From Planococcus citri (taxonomy: Eukaryota > Arthropoda > Insecta > Hemiptera > Pseudococcidae), in the NCBI RefSeq assembly GCF_950023065.1, contig NC_088678.1, forward strand, positions 38,864,580 to 38,928,579: a DNA stretch of 64,000 nt, written 5' to 3'. The position numbers were made by a program, and so were the translations under genes. Shown here one piece after another: positions 1 through 13,700 of this stretch. Every line of letters begins with the position of its first letter. The stretch's first letter is position 1. The notes beneath the pieces are model-generated. The model searched no databases. It saw only the letters and a program-made list of their open reading frames with translations, and was not told the DNA's origin.

Positions 1-100
1 ACCCTTGGAACTTGGAAGGGCCCAACTTCAAATCTGACTTCATATTCGTGTTCAGCGAGTTCGATTCATATGATAACGATACCCATATTGTCAATCTTCT
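1..100. repeat. Fragment related to the 38.7-40.3 kb fold-back element
   Basis: The words GGGCCCAA, AAATCTGAC and CATATTCGTGTTCAGCG occur in the same order as in the right arm of the fold-back element at 38692-40325. The copy is truncated by the window edge. Confidence 0.4.
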
Positions 101-1548
101 TTCGCCCCAAAATTAGGGGAGGGGATGCCTATGGCCCCAAAATTGGGGTTTCAAGAATTTGTTTGGTTTTCTATTGTTTTTGAAGGACAGCATGTAAAAT
201 TTCAGAATTATATAAATGGCAGTATCGCTCTTGTTGGTGCTGGTGCCGTGACACAAAAAGCACATTTTTGAGTGATTTTGAGTTTTCAAAGATGGCTTAC
301 TTGGAGAAAAAATTTGAAAAAAAAATACCTAATATTATACTCTTAGTACTCATGCAGTATATTTTTGAAAGAAAAAAAATTTTGTGTGTTTGAACTAGGT
401 TTGGAGATATGGCGGTTTCAAATTTTATTTTGTCAATATCTCCCCCCCTGGGGGGAGGCAATAATTTTTGAAAAAATTCACGTTGCTAGACTCGTGTTTC
501 CTCTATGCATATATTTTGGGTGAATCCAAAAATGTTTATTCAAAACTCGTTGAAGTATGATTTTTCCCCCGAAAAATGTGTTTTTCGCCATTGTGAGCAA
601 AAGGGTGGGGTGGAGGAATTTTTTTGGCTTGAATCTTTTCATTTAAAGGTACCCAACAATGTTTCATCAAAATTTCAAAAATCCGAGGACAGGGACATTT
701 TACCTATTTTACCCGGGAATGCCCTTTTAAAAACATTTTAAAAGATGCCTCAAAAAACAAGCATTAGAATGAAAATAATATGAAATCCTCAGATTTTTGG
801 TATTTTTGAACTACTAAAACATGCATTAATGCTCTAAAATTGAAAACATGAAAATATGTTGTCAAATTTTGGAAGAGGAAGATGAAATTAGAGAGATGAA
901 AATATTTTTCAGGTAAATTTTAGGTTCAGGCACAACTATTTTTTTAATTGCTCTTTTTTCAATTTTCAAAAAAAAGTCAAAACCACCAGTTTTTTATTCC
1001 ATGGCAATCCGCTTAATCGCTTTTTTTTCAGGAGTCCTCCAAAAAAATTTGCTTCATTTTCGAAGCAGAATGTACCCACGAAAATTTAAAAAAATATGAG
1101 TTTTTCATCTTCTACCAAAAAAGAAATGCGAGTCAAATTTTCCACCAGTTATGTATTTTTTGGTTTTATTTTAATCACTTTATCATTCAACTCAATCAAA
1201 AATTTAAAAATTTGTTTCTAATTCTAAGTAAGGCCAATTTTGAAGAGTAATACAAGGAAGGGTTGTCGGGTAGGTCCCATTTTGAGAAACCATTTCGCGA
1301 TTATCATGTCTATGTTTGAATCTAAAGAGGAAAATGCTTCCGGAATAAAAATTTTGATTAACTTCAATGGACAATTGCGTATTATTTTAACATTTTTTCC
1401 TAAATATTTCGGGTAGATACTCGCCTTATTGGATACCCTGTTGTACAAATTGAGGTTTTTAGTACCTATAGTGTAGAGGGTATAATAACGAAAAAGGACA
1501 ACATTGACATAAATATTAATGCAAGTTTGTCTGTATTTTTTCTTACAG
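101..1548 (+). other. PLC epsilon intron (partial), no gene seen
   Basis: AT-rich sequence with many homopolymer runs and short ORFs that lack coding character. It is read as intron because exon A starts with a split codon. Confidence 0.6.
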
Positions 1549-1787
1549 AACTGTCGATTAAGAAGCCAATCACGTCTATTTTCCAACCAATATACACCAT
1601 CGAACTGGAGTCGTTTCAAAAGTTATTACATTTCCCTGAAGAAGTAGCCTTATCACTGTCCGAAGCTGAAAATAACCTGTTCTATCAAGTACCACCGATT
1701 GACTACCTGAGACAGGTGACGTTGGATTTAGGCGGACCTCCGACATCGCGGACTACAGTTAGGACACTAGTCAAGAGATTTAACGAG
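1549..1787 (+). CDS. PLCE1: PLC epsilon exon A: start of RasGEF domain
   Basis: The exon lies between a TTTTTTCTTACAG acceptor and an AACGAG|GTAAGT donor, enters with two bases of a split codon and ends on a codon boundary. It reads LFYQVPPIDYLRQVTLDL and ends LVKRFNE, the conserved opening of CDC25-type RasGEF catalytic domains. The first exon(s) of the gene are upstream of the window. Confidence 0.93.
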
Positions 1788-4700
1788 GTAAGTGGTTGGC
1801 AATTTCGATATAATATTTTTTTCTAACATGATACTTACTGGTAGTCCAATGTACGAAACGACTGAATTCAAAATAAAGAGAAGAATCATCTTCAAAGTTG
1901 AAAAAATAGGTTTTTAAAGTAAAACTTATTTTATTAAAAAATCATGGATATGGATATGTTTTTAAATTAAAGGGAAGGGAAAGAGAAATGAAAGGAAATG
2001 AGGGGTTTAATGTAAGTGAAAAAAGCGATAAATGAGCCCAATTAGGTACAAAGTACCTAAAACAATTTTATAAACTTTTAATCGAAGGAAACGATGTTTT
2101 TTTAGCCCTCAGTTCATATACCCTTCTTCACTTCTACTTTTTAGGCCATCTTTTTCAAAACGTACCTAATTCAAATTGCTCCATCAGTCTATCTTTTCGT
2201 CGAATTTCAATTTCCCCATTTCAAAAGTTATTCCTCAATTTATAATTTATTCGGCCATTTTAAAAGAAGGAAATTCGAGTGAATAAAAAATGCAAAGAAC
2301 CAAAACTTTTCAACTACTTACATCTTATCTATAAGTCATGAAGATAGTATAGAGATATCATGCGAGAATTTCCAAATTATTCAAATACGTAAATCACCAT
2401 CACAACAAAAAGCTTTTAAAATTAACGCATAGGTACATATACTTGAGCTGCATCAGCATGCCGATGGAAACGAATCCAAAAATAAATTCGAATCCGTTAA
2501 ATTTATTTAACGAGTTCGAGGTGAGAAACTCGTCCGCAATGTTGGTTGAAAGTTGAAATTTTCTCGCGCCCTTTGAAAAATGATAGGTAGGCGAAAGAGT
2601 ACTCTCAACGTGCTATCTTTTTAAATGGGAACTTGATCTATGTGGTATCTTCGTTATAGTCGAGAGTAGGTACTTGATTTTGTTGCTTTTAACGGGGTCG
2701 TGTATCAATTAACAACCTTGAACTTTCTTTATCTAGTACATATTTATGGAAATTCGTGTACATGTCTATTTTCTCCCTCTTGAGATACGTCTTTCTTTTT
2801 TTTTTTTTTTATCTACCTTTAGTTGTTTCATACGTGAGAAAGGAAATTGCCTATGTCTTTTCAAACTCGAGTGTTTTGGGTTATTTTTATCAGAGATGCT
2901 TTTTCTTTCGTTTTGCGAGTCTGAAAGACGCGACGAGCTGCAATTATCTGTAATAGTCGCCGAATTTTCAACATCAACAAAATGGCCAAAAATATCGAAA
3001 TTTTTTTCAAAAGTATCGAACAAAAAATGAAAATAAACTCGTCAAATGATTAATTTTTTTGTTTGAATTTCATTACTTGACACCGTGAAAATGACTCAAA
3101 AAATCAATATAATGATATTAGGTAATCGTACATTATAATAATTAAGTATTTGAAATGGTTTTCTAAAATTGAAATAATAACACCAAACACGAAAAATGAT
3201 AGAAAATCCTGAAAATCTCGGATTAAACTGCTTTGAAAAAATTGAAAAAAAAAATTATTTTACATACTGAATGAAACATTGAAAATTAAAATATTTATTT
3301 TTCAAACATGGAAAAATTAAAATGAAACTTGAAAATTTGAACATTTTTTCTGAATTATTACTTGAAATTGAACTAAAAAATCGCACAAAAAAAAAGTACC
3401 CAAAAATATTTTTAAAACGCAAAAAAAATTGACCAAAAAATCGTATGATATTTGGGTGAAATGATGCAAAAATTGAAACATTTTCTCGCCGTCGTTTCCT
3501 TATAAGCGGTAGGCCTGTTGGCCTGTTTGCTATGGTGTGGAACTTGTCGAGGATGAGTCTGAGGTATCAGTGAGTTTCCTCGTTGGTCTCCCTCTGCATC
3601 TTTTCCCCGTTGGTGTATGTATATTGGAGGACCTGTTTCGGCGATCTTGTTTCATCCATCCTTTCAACATGATTTCTCCAATCTTTCCTATACTTTCTTA
3701 TCTTCTTCATGACTGGCTTCACTCCGAGATCTGCTGTTATTTTCTCAGATGGGACTCTTGTCTCTGAGAGTCACCCCTGCCATTCTCCTCATGAATTTCA
3801 TCTCCGCTGCCATTATTCTTTTTTCATCAGATTTCTTCAGTGCCCATATATACCTCGCTTCCATAAGTCATCATTGGTAATTGCTAGGGTATTGTACACC
3901 TTCAATCTTGTTTCTTTTGGTACCTTACTTACTGCTTCTCAGGGTCCTGTTTATCAGTCCTGTGACTCTCAGGAACTTTGCAATCTTTCCACCAACATCT
4001 ACTTCTCCCTGGTATGATATCGTGTTTCCCAGGTATTTGAAATTGCTGACCTGTTCAATGATTTTTCCATTTATTACAATCTTGCTTCTTACTAGTTCCT
4101 TTCCTTTAGAGGCCATTGTTTTTGTTTTCTCTGATGATATTCTCATATCATACTTTTCCGATGTGTTTGTTAAATTGTACATTGATCTCTGCAGGTCATC
4201 TTCTGTTTCGGATAGTACTGCTTGATCATCTGCAAATAGTACTGTTGATATTTCCTGCCTTCCGTCTATTTTGATTCCTTTCAGCTTCGTTTTCTGCCAT
4301 TCTTTTACCATGTGATCCATCCATGTACATGTTGAATAAAACAAGACAGTGGGCATCCCTGGCAAACTCATTTGTTTATTTCTGCTTGTTCTGCGAGTTT
4401 TTTCCCAATTCGTACACTTATATTCTACTGTTCTTATATATTCTATTTATTACCTTTCGCATTTTATCTGTTATCTCTTCATCTTTTGGTACTTGAAACA
4501 GTTTTTTTCTATGTACCCTATCATATGTGACTGTCCGCGATAAAACCGACCATTGGTCACAAAAATCAAAAAATGTTTTTTTGCCTATTTTTGGCCCCTA
4601 AATGGCTGACATCTTTTCTTCTGCATGCTCTACCAGTCGTTTCGCCAGTATTTTCGCATGTATCTTGTAGCAGGTGTTGAGTAGACTTCCTCGGTAGTTT

Positions 4701-7700
4701 TTCAGGTTTGACATATCGCCTTTCTTAAACAGTGGTATTACAATTGAAGACGTCATAGCAAAAAGGACATATGTGTGAAAGTTGTATTTTGAGAAAAAAC
4801 TGTTTGAAAGTTTGAGTGCTTGTGAAGTTTAGAAATGTGCATATTTGAACATGATGACGATTTTATCTTATTTTCCCACTATCTAACTATATGAAATGCT
4901 ATGCATCATCAGTCTGGAGGAAACTGTGTGTTAGCGGTAAGCGCTCAAACATTTCAAATTATACCCTATGTCCTTTTTAAAGCAAAAAATTGGCCAGTTT
5001 TTTTTTGATTTAAAAATGTTTTTGAGCAAATTTTTGATTTAAACCAGGTAAATAATGGTTGATAACACAAAATTGACCATGAGTAACCCATTATCTCTGA
5101 AAAAGTAAATTTTTAGTCGACTTCACAGTTTTAAAATGGCAATATCTCACTGGTTTTTCAACTTTGTGAAGTGGGGGTGGTCTCATATGATAGAGTAAGG
5201 TCTGAAGAATAACAATATGGATTCGTCTCAAAAAGGACATATGTGTCATATATACCCCTTTTTGTTATGATGTCTTCAATTGCTGTTTTGAATTCTTCAG
5301 GTACCTTTTCTTCTTAGTAGATCATATTATTAGGAATTCCAGCAGTCTTCTTTTAAATTCACCACTTGCGTATTTGTACAATTCTGTTGGTATGCCATCT
5401 TCTCCTGGAGCTTTTGCATTTTTTGCTGTTTTCAAAGCTTCTTAGTTCTTTAATTGATATTCTGTTTCTCCAATTTCATCTTCTATCTTTGTATCTTGTG
5501 CATTTTCATCACTCCAGAGTTCTTCAAAATATTTCTTTGCATCATTGATTTTTATTTTTGGCAAGCCCACTCTGTCGTTAAAATTTGTGTCAATTCTCTT
5601 TATGATCTTATACACCTTTGGCCATAACTTGTATGTGTCATGCTCCTGGACAGTGATGAAAGTTTCCCAGCTCTCATTGAAAAAAAAATAGAAATTTCAC
5701 TCAAATTCCACAAAATTGAAGAATATTTATCAAAAAATAAATTTTTTTGAAACAAATAGACTAATTGAAACATTAGACCAATAATAGATAGGTAGAGGTA
5801 CCTAATAAGCAAAGGTTTACCTGCAGAAAATAATTGAAATTTGGGTACATATTTCATCTATCAAGACTTTCCTCTAAACATATTCCTGATTTTAAAACCC
5901 AAAGACAATCTTTATTTGATTATTCATTTATTTTTTCGAACCCTCATTATCAAAACAAACGTAATTACATTTGACAGGTGAGCTCGTGGATAACGCATTT
6001 GATTATTATGCAACCGACACATGAAGACCGAAAAGCAGTATTATCTTGTATATTGAGGGTGGCAGTCACATGCTGGAATATTGGAAATTTCAACGGAGCC
6101 ATGGAAATTTTAGCCGGACTGAAGTAAGTCTGTGTGAAATTTGTTTGATATTTACTCTATACATAAGCTGGTTCTGTGTTGTGCGCGTATATATATATAC
6201 GCTTAAACGATTAACTAAGGTTTAATATGGTCGAGAGAGGGATTTTTTTTTAAACTCATGGGTAATTTCATTTGAGCTAAACAGCACAAAACGGGGTTAT
6301 ACCGGAGAAGGAATTAAAAAGACTTATTGAAATTCACCATTACGTCGTTCGACATTACTGGACTAGACGAAATTCTCGGTACGATGAACTTTTTTAAATG
6401 CACTTCTTTTTTTTAAAGGTCTTTGCTTTCTTTTTTTTTCATCTAGTTAATTAGCCAAATGGTGTACATCTCCCCTCCATCTCGCTCTTCCATTCTATTC
6501 GCTTAATGGCGTTCGCTGAAGGCGAAAATTTTTAATAAGTTTTTTACGTTTTAAATGGCTCCTGCGAACGTCGAAGTCTCGTTACTTGCTAACTTTTACA
6601 AAATGCGAGATGCGGACTCTCCGACTCACTCGGAGATGCTTTGATTTATATAAAGTACGTTTTATGCTCGACGTTCAATTAAATATGGAGGGTTTTTCAT
6701 TTGCCAACAACAGGGTAGGGAAATTGTTCGCGAGTATCATCGGACCGCGCGATTTGCTATACCAACTTTTTAAGCGAGAGTTTAATTGGTAACGTTATGC
6801 GGGGGTATTTGAGTAAGGTTTTTTGAATGTACGTGTTGCGAACGTGATGCGAAATTTTCCGAGAAGTAATTTTTATCGTCTTATGTGGCGAATGATTGCA
6901 GCGAGATGGATAAAATGCTCAAAGAGAATGGGAGTTGAATTTTCAGAAATATTAAATAACGTCGTTTTATTTAACTTATGAATTAGTACTTGTACCTAAT
7001 TAATATTCTGTGTACCTATACTGATGATGTATAGTTTGGGAAAAGTTTTGCTTTTTGTTGGAAAGTTAATCTGAGAGGGCGGGAAAAACCTCGTTCACTG
7101 ATTTTCAAAATAACATTTTGAAAAACGAAGATCTTGTTAAAAAGATACTCCAGGTGTTTTTCAGAACTCTGAAGATGCAAGGTTAGGATGATGCTTTCGG
7201 GGAGGGAGGAGGGGTTCTACCTATTTCTTTTTTATGCAAAGCATGGGATGATGAGAAAGAGGGCGTTTGGGGCAAATTTAAAACCTACGTTTATAAATAA
7301 ACTAACAATTTTTCTCGGCTCCGCACTGTGCTTAACTTTCTCAACAGAATGTAGAACTTGGCTCATTCCAGGGAGCTTTTCTCTAATTTAAGATTTGTGT
7401 ATATTTTAAAATGATCTTAATTCTGTAAAAGGTGTTTTTTTTGTTGAATATTTTGTTAATGTGTGTTTACGGTTGTCGTATCAATAATCTTCTTGAGGCT
7501 GGCAGGGTGAAGCGATCTTCGTCTGAGGGCACACTAAAGACGTCCCTAATTACTTCAGTATTACCTACTGAATTTACTCAAAATCTTCTAATATTTTTTT
7601 TTCTTGTAGTTTACTCTATTTGCGCATATACAGGGTGACCTTTTTTTGGTAAAACATCCTTCCAACGGTGACATAGGCAACCCATCTTGCTTGATTTGAG

Positions 7701-10700
7701 GAGACTGCAGGGATTCTCTTTCGCTACATTTTATAAATTTTGGAGAAAAACATTTTTGAAAAAAAATATATTAGTGGAGATTTTTTAGAATCTAAATACA
7801 TTTCATGATGATAAAAATGAAAAGTTATGTACCTACTCCATTAGATCAATAATCCCCCCCCCACCCAACTGAAGAATCATTCAAAGTGGAGTTGAAATAT
7901 TGTAACTTATTCTTAACATTCAGACATTTTCAGATCTCTCTTATTCCAAAACTAACCAAGAAGCTGAATATTCTTCTGAGTTGTTAATCCTGCTGTATAG
8001 CTTACAGGTTATATATGTCAAACCTTTCGGCCATTCAATCATCGATTTCCCTCATCTTTTTTTACTCGAACTCGCTGCAATGGAACCCACGAAGCTTCTC
8101 CAGCAAAAATTGAACCATTGGATCCAAAAATTGTGGAACCTAAGACACTCTAAATTTTTTTGAAAAACTGATCAAAAAATATTATGGTACTTACCATTGA
8201 TGAAACAAAAACTATGAGAATCTCCCCTCCATTTTGATCATAGGTATTGTAATTACTGTTACATTTTGAGGGTCACATTCCTCATGAGCACGGCAAGCTT
8301 TTTTATGCATTTGCATATTTTTTTTGTCTTACTGTGTAGTTACATAGATTGCGCATATTCGAGTTTTCTTTATATTTCATATTATTCAGGGTGTCTAACG
8401 GCCATGAAAGTCATGAAAAAGTCATGAACTTTGGTAGATGGTCGTGAAAGTCATGAAAAGTCATATAAAAGTCATGAATTTTGCTCGAAACAAACTTGAA
8501 CATTTTTTTAAAAGCCCATAAAATGAAAAAAAATGATTTTTTTTTCCAAAAAATTAGAAAACTTTCCTTCCAGTTTCAAGTCATTTATTTATTTGGGGGA
8601 GGAGGGAAGGGGTGTTTTCATGCGGTAATAAAAATGTGAAAAATAGGTCATGAAAAAGTCATGATTTTTTGTCTGAGAATTTTGTTAGACACCCTGTTTT
8701 TGCATATTTTACCGACTTTGCCGTGAAACGGAAAAGTAAGGTATTGTATTTGTCATGATGGTTGAGGATTTGGGTGGGGGTGGGTTTTCTTGACGTTTTG
8801 GAGTGTGCTGATCACGATAAGACGTATGGCGCAAAACGAGATAAGTTTACATATATATTTATATATATATATTTATAGGTATATCAATTTATGTATAAAT
8901 TTGTGTCACGCTGAACTCAAAAGCTCCGAACTTTAAGTCGAAACTGATGATGGCAAAATATTGCTTTGATACTGAACTAGAGAAATTTTTAATTTGGTCG
9001 AAATCGATTCAGCCGTTTACGAGATATGAACGTTTAAGTGTGTTTCAACGTTATGGATAAGCAGAAATTTGTGTAAACCCTTATATCTCGCAAACGGCTC
9101 ACCTCCAACAAACAGATGGGGTGGTTAAGGTGTGTAGGTTGCAGATTGGTGCGCCTGAGGTCGGGTGTTCGAATCCCGCGCGAGTCAAGAGGAGAAAATT
9201 TTTTGTTGATTTTTTTGTTAATTTTATCCGTCCAAAATTTTTTTGCCATAAGAAATCAAAATTTTTCAAAAATTTCTTGTGTAATTTTTGTTTCAACAAA
9301 AAACATTAAGTTTTTGGTAAATAGCCAGTAAATTTTGATAATTTTTTTTTTTGGTGAATTAATAGTAATTTTTAGTAAATAAAATGATTAGGTATTTTTG
9401 GTGAATTACTCGTAATTAAAGTTGGTCGAAAATTTTGGTAAATTGCTTGAGTAATTTTTGTTTTGGTAAATTAATGGCGTAATTTTTATTGGTAAATTGG
9501 TATTCCAATTATTAAATTTTCGTAAATTGCTGAGGTTATTTTTTGTAAATTGGTAAAGTTTGGTAAATTGGTAAAAAAAACCTTTGGCAGTAAATTACTG
9601 GGGTAACTAAAAAAATTCGGTAAAAAATTGGTAAATTAGTGGGGAAATGTCTGGTAAATTCATAAATGTTGGTAAATTGGTAAATTTTGGTAAATAGGTA
9701 AATTTTGGTAAATTGGTAAATTTCGGTAAATTGGTAAATTTAGGTAAATTGGTAAATTTTGGTAAATTGGTAAATTTTGGTAAATTGGTAAATTTTGGTA
9801 AATTGGTAAATTTTGGTAAATTGGTAAATTTTGGTAAATAGGTAAATTTCGGTAAATAGGTAAATTTTGGTAAATTGGTAAATTTTGGTAAATTGGTAAA
9901 TTTCGGTAAATAGGTAAATTTCAGTAAATAGGTAAATTTTGGTAAATAGGTAAATTTTGGTAAATTGGTAAACTTTGGTAAATGGGTAAATTGGTAAATT
10001 TCGGTAAATTGGTAAATTTTGGTAAATTGGTAAATTTTGGTAAATAGCTAAATTTTGGTAAATTGGTAAATTTCGGGAATAATTTTGTTTTTTGTCAACA
10101 ATTTTCCTGATATATTATTCCACTTGTAATATGACGGTTACGTCTTCATAAGTACGCTAATTTTTATTTGAAAATCAATTTCATAAAAGTGTAATATGAT
10201 GGCTACTTATGATTGACTATTTTATTTTGTCGATGTTTTCAACTTTTCGTATTCATTAAATCGGTAAATTTGGGTACTTCCGCGCATTTTGATAAATTGG
10301 TAAATTTTTAAGTAATGTCTGGTAAATTACTGAGATAAATGTTGGTAAATTACTGGGGTATATTTAGAGCAAAGTCGGTTGATCTTGCGAACTGCGCAAG
10401 ATGTTTTTTTAGTATTATAAATGTCATAAAAATGGCTTTATTTCGCGTATTCGTATTTACTGCATATTTGAGGTGTTTAGCTCATAATTTACAAAAATTT
10501 TCGAGAAAAATGTTCAAAATTCACGTTTTTTGTTTTGTTTTACAGAATAAAACCGAATTTTTTCGGGCTTCTGAGGAAAAAAAGAGAGTAGGAAAAAAAT
10601 GTTGATGTTTTAATATTTTTGGTTGGAATTTCGAATCGAATGATGAAATTTTATAGCGCATATTTTTTGCGTATTTTGGGTATAAATGCATAAAAACGCG

Positions 10701-13700
10701 TATTTTCGTCAAAAATGGCTTCATTTTGCATATTTACTGCATTATTTTAGATGTTTAGTGCATATTTTACAAAAATTTCCGAAAAAAATATTCAAAAATC
10801 AAAATGAATTCTTGCGAGTTTCTGAAAAAAAGGGAGAGAGAAGGAAAAAAATGGTTGATGTTTTCATTGGTTTTCAAAAACCTTTGTTGGTAGGTCTAGG
10901 TACAAGGTATGTATTTCGATACTTATGATAACGTGGTTTTATAGCGCATATTTTTGCATATTTCCGCAGTTTTTAGTGCATATTTATTGCGCATATAAGT
11001 AACCAATTTTTTAACGTGAAAAAATATTTGCCCTGTTCATGAGATTTAAAAGTTTACCTATTTTACCTAATGGCCAAATTTTTCAAAAAAAAAAAAAAAA
11101 AAAAATGCTATAAAATCTTGAAAAGTACGATTGTGCTGCTGCAACTCTAAAAATCTTCTATGTATTTTGATCATATTCTGGAACTGTCATCGCATTTTGA
11201 GGCCCTTTTTCAACGTATAAGTGATGAATGTGTCCCTATTTTTTTTTTTTTAATTTTGCTCTGAAAAAATGATAGGTATACTTTTTCTCACTCTTGTCAA
11301 AAATGGCTTTCAAAACGTAGTAGTGGAATGATGAAATACGACAAGAATGAAATATTCCCAGGACTCTTCTTTTTCTGGAATTTTGTATCATTCTTTTTGA
11401 AAATTGGAGCCATCAAAAATACATTTTTCATCTGTATAGACGTATCAAAATTGAGCGTGGAAACGTAATTTTAGTAAAAATGTGACCGCAAACGATTTTG
11501 CTTCCATCATTTACCTACTCGTATTTAAATGTACAATTTTTATGCCATTTTATAAAATTCTCCTCTTTTTATGATCATCAATTTTTGGATTGAACTACTC
11601 AATTTTTTGTAAGCCACCCTACGACTCCCACCTCCAAATTGAAAATTTGAAAAACGAATGAAATCGGTAACAACGAATAGATGGCCAAAGATTCCTCTTT
11701 GGTAGCATAGTTACTCCGTATATTAAATTCAGGAAAGGACGTCCTTTTCTTGCAATTTATTTTATCTGAATTTTCTTGGATTAGCAGTAGTGGGATTTAC
11801 TCGTAAAATGAAAGCAGAAATGGCTCTTTAAGTTAGTTGGTTGTAGAAAAAAAACGAATTAGATTACACATTCGCGAGTTTCTTTTATAAATAAGTAGGT
11901 ATGTTTTATAATCAGTCAATCCCGCGCACCTGTGTGAATTCTTCTGTCTCAAATCAGTCAATCATCTCAATATAGGTACCATGCATGCTTACGACTAAAG
12001 TAACCTACAACTGTCACCATCCTCTTACGTATTTGTTCATACGAGCTGAAATTGAATCATTTTTCCAGCTCCATCGATGTGCAAAATGTTGCCTACTACA
12101 TGATCGACTATTGCAAATGGCATATATTTTTTTACGCCTTATCAATTTTTATTATTTTGGTTTCTTCCTTTAAAAAAATACACAAATCTTCAATAAGTAT
12201 GTGTTCATACAAATTTTTGAACCGGAAATTCATAATCAGGAATCGGAATATATCGACTTCCTTCGTTGAAAAAAAAATTATTTAGCCTCGAGAAGAACTT
12301 GACATTGTGCTCATTTATTTTCTTCTTCAAATTACAATACTGTGTACTGTTCGATGTGAAAACTTTAAACATACATATATATATAGGTACATTACTGTGA
12401 ATTAGTTTGCCTATCTTGGAAATTAAAGGAGTAAAATTATGCTAAATTAAAATTTAAGTTAGTATTATTATTCTTCAACGTTGCATCACTCTTTGAATAT
12501 TGCAGATTGATCGAATGTATTTAATTAGCAATTCAACATACACTTGTACCTAAGAGTGAATTTATTCAACTATCTATAAACTTAAGTATGCTGTGAACTT
12601 GTTGTACCTCGAGTATTTATAGATCATCGACTGCAATACAGAAAATACTACATGAAGCTGCAATATATTATTTGGTTTAGAAAGAGGGGTTTCTTTCGGT
12701 CTCCAGCTGTACTATATATGTTGTAGGCCGGTGGAAACTACTCATTTCTTTACCAATTTTTCCAATCGAATAACTACGTTCTGCTGTTTAACTCATCTTC
12801 GTCGTTGACAATCATGTCATAAACACATCTGCAAAATATTCTAATTTGTACATTTTTCTAGATGGTTTCATCTTATCAGCTCATAATTTACATTTCTCCC
12901 CCTCCCCCCTTCTTCAATAAATAAGACGTATACCTTTATCTGCTGTCAAGGAAAAAGATAATATCTACTCGCTTGTAATAGGTATATGTGTGCTTGAAAA
13001 TGAGCAAATCACAAAATTGGAATTCGAGGAAGCAGAAGGATAATATAGACTGCGTGTATTTCTTTTTTTTTCTACAAACTACGATTCGTTAATTTATACG
13101 AGCTCGAGGCATAATAGAACGGAATTGCTTTTAAAGAAAATGAAATCACACGATGAGAAAAACACCCCGACCCAAGACGACAGATTACTCGCCAATAACG
13201 TGAAAAATAAAAGATTTTTCACGTGTTTTTATTGCGTCAAAACACGCACACGTAATTTATAGGATCGTGAACTTTTTGCGTAATTTGTGTTCAGGATGGA
13301 TGAAAAGGCGACGACGACGGCGAGTTTGTTTGGTATGGAAAGAAAAATACTATACCGAGCTAATCGCTTTTTCTAATAAAATTTTATTTTACGCGATTTC
13401 GGCCTATACGCGACCAAGGTTGTGCTGGAATTTAAATTTCCAGTCAAGTTTTTAGGTATATGTGAGGTGGGAGGAATCAGCGTTCAATTAGGTTTGGATT
13501 TTATTGTGAACGATAAATGGAAATGGAAATGGAAATTGGCGGAGATTTTATGAAAGAATTGCACGCGAATTGATGAGTATTCTGACTGTGAGAAAGATAT
13601 AGTATCTTAACGTAAATTTTGTTATTTGTACACAAATCGTGATGAAGAAAAAAGATGCTGTTCGTAGAAAAACATCAGAAAATTGTGTTGACTGTTGAGA

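Noticed and set aside
3537..4543. Plus-strand ORFs with Phe/Leu/Ser-rich peptides
   Set aside because: They are antisense shadows of the minus-strand LINE reverse transcriptase.
7432..7638. ORF containing RVKRSSSEGTLKTSLITS
   Set aside because: It has a coding-like middle, but no splice sites in phase with PLC epsilon, no recognised family and hydrophobic A/T-driven flanks; too weak to call.
7629..7700. TACAGGGTG element at 7629 (and similarly 40343)
   Set aside because: Only one terminus was found; without a matching inverted end within a few kilobases the extent cannot be supported.
9113..9190. Functional tRNA gene
   Set aside because: A and B boxes are recognisable, but the T-stem mispairs, no acceptor stem closes and no convincing anticodon arm is visible.
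9034..9331. Overlapping ORFs on both strands over 9034-9331, one with a RAGFEHPTSGAP peptide
   Set aside because: These are conceptual translations of the tRNA-like B-box sequence of the SINE, a well-known artefact, not protein genes.
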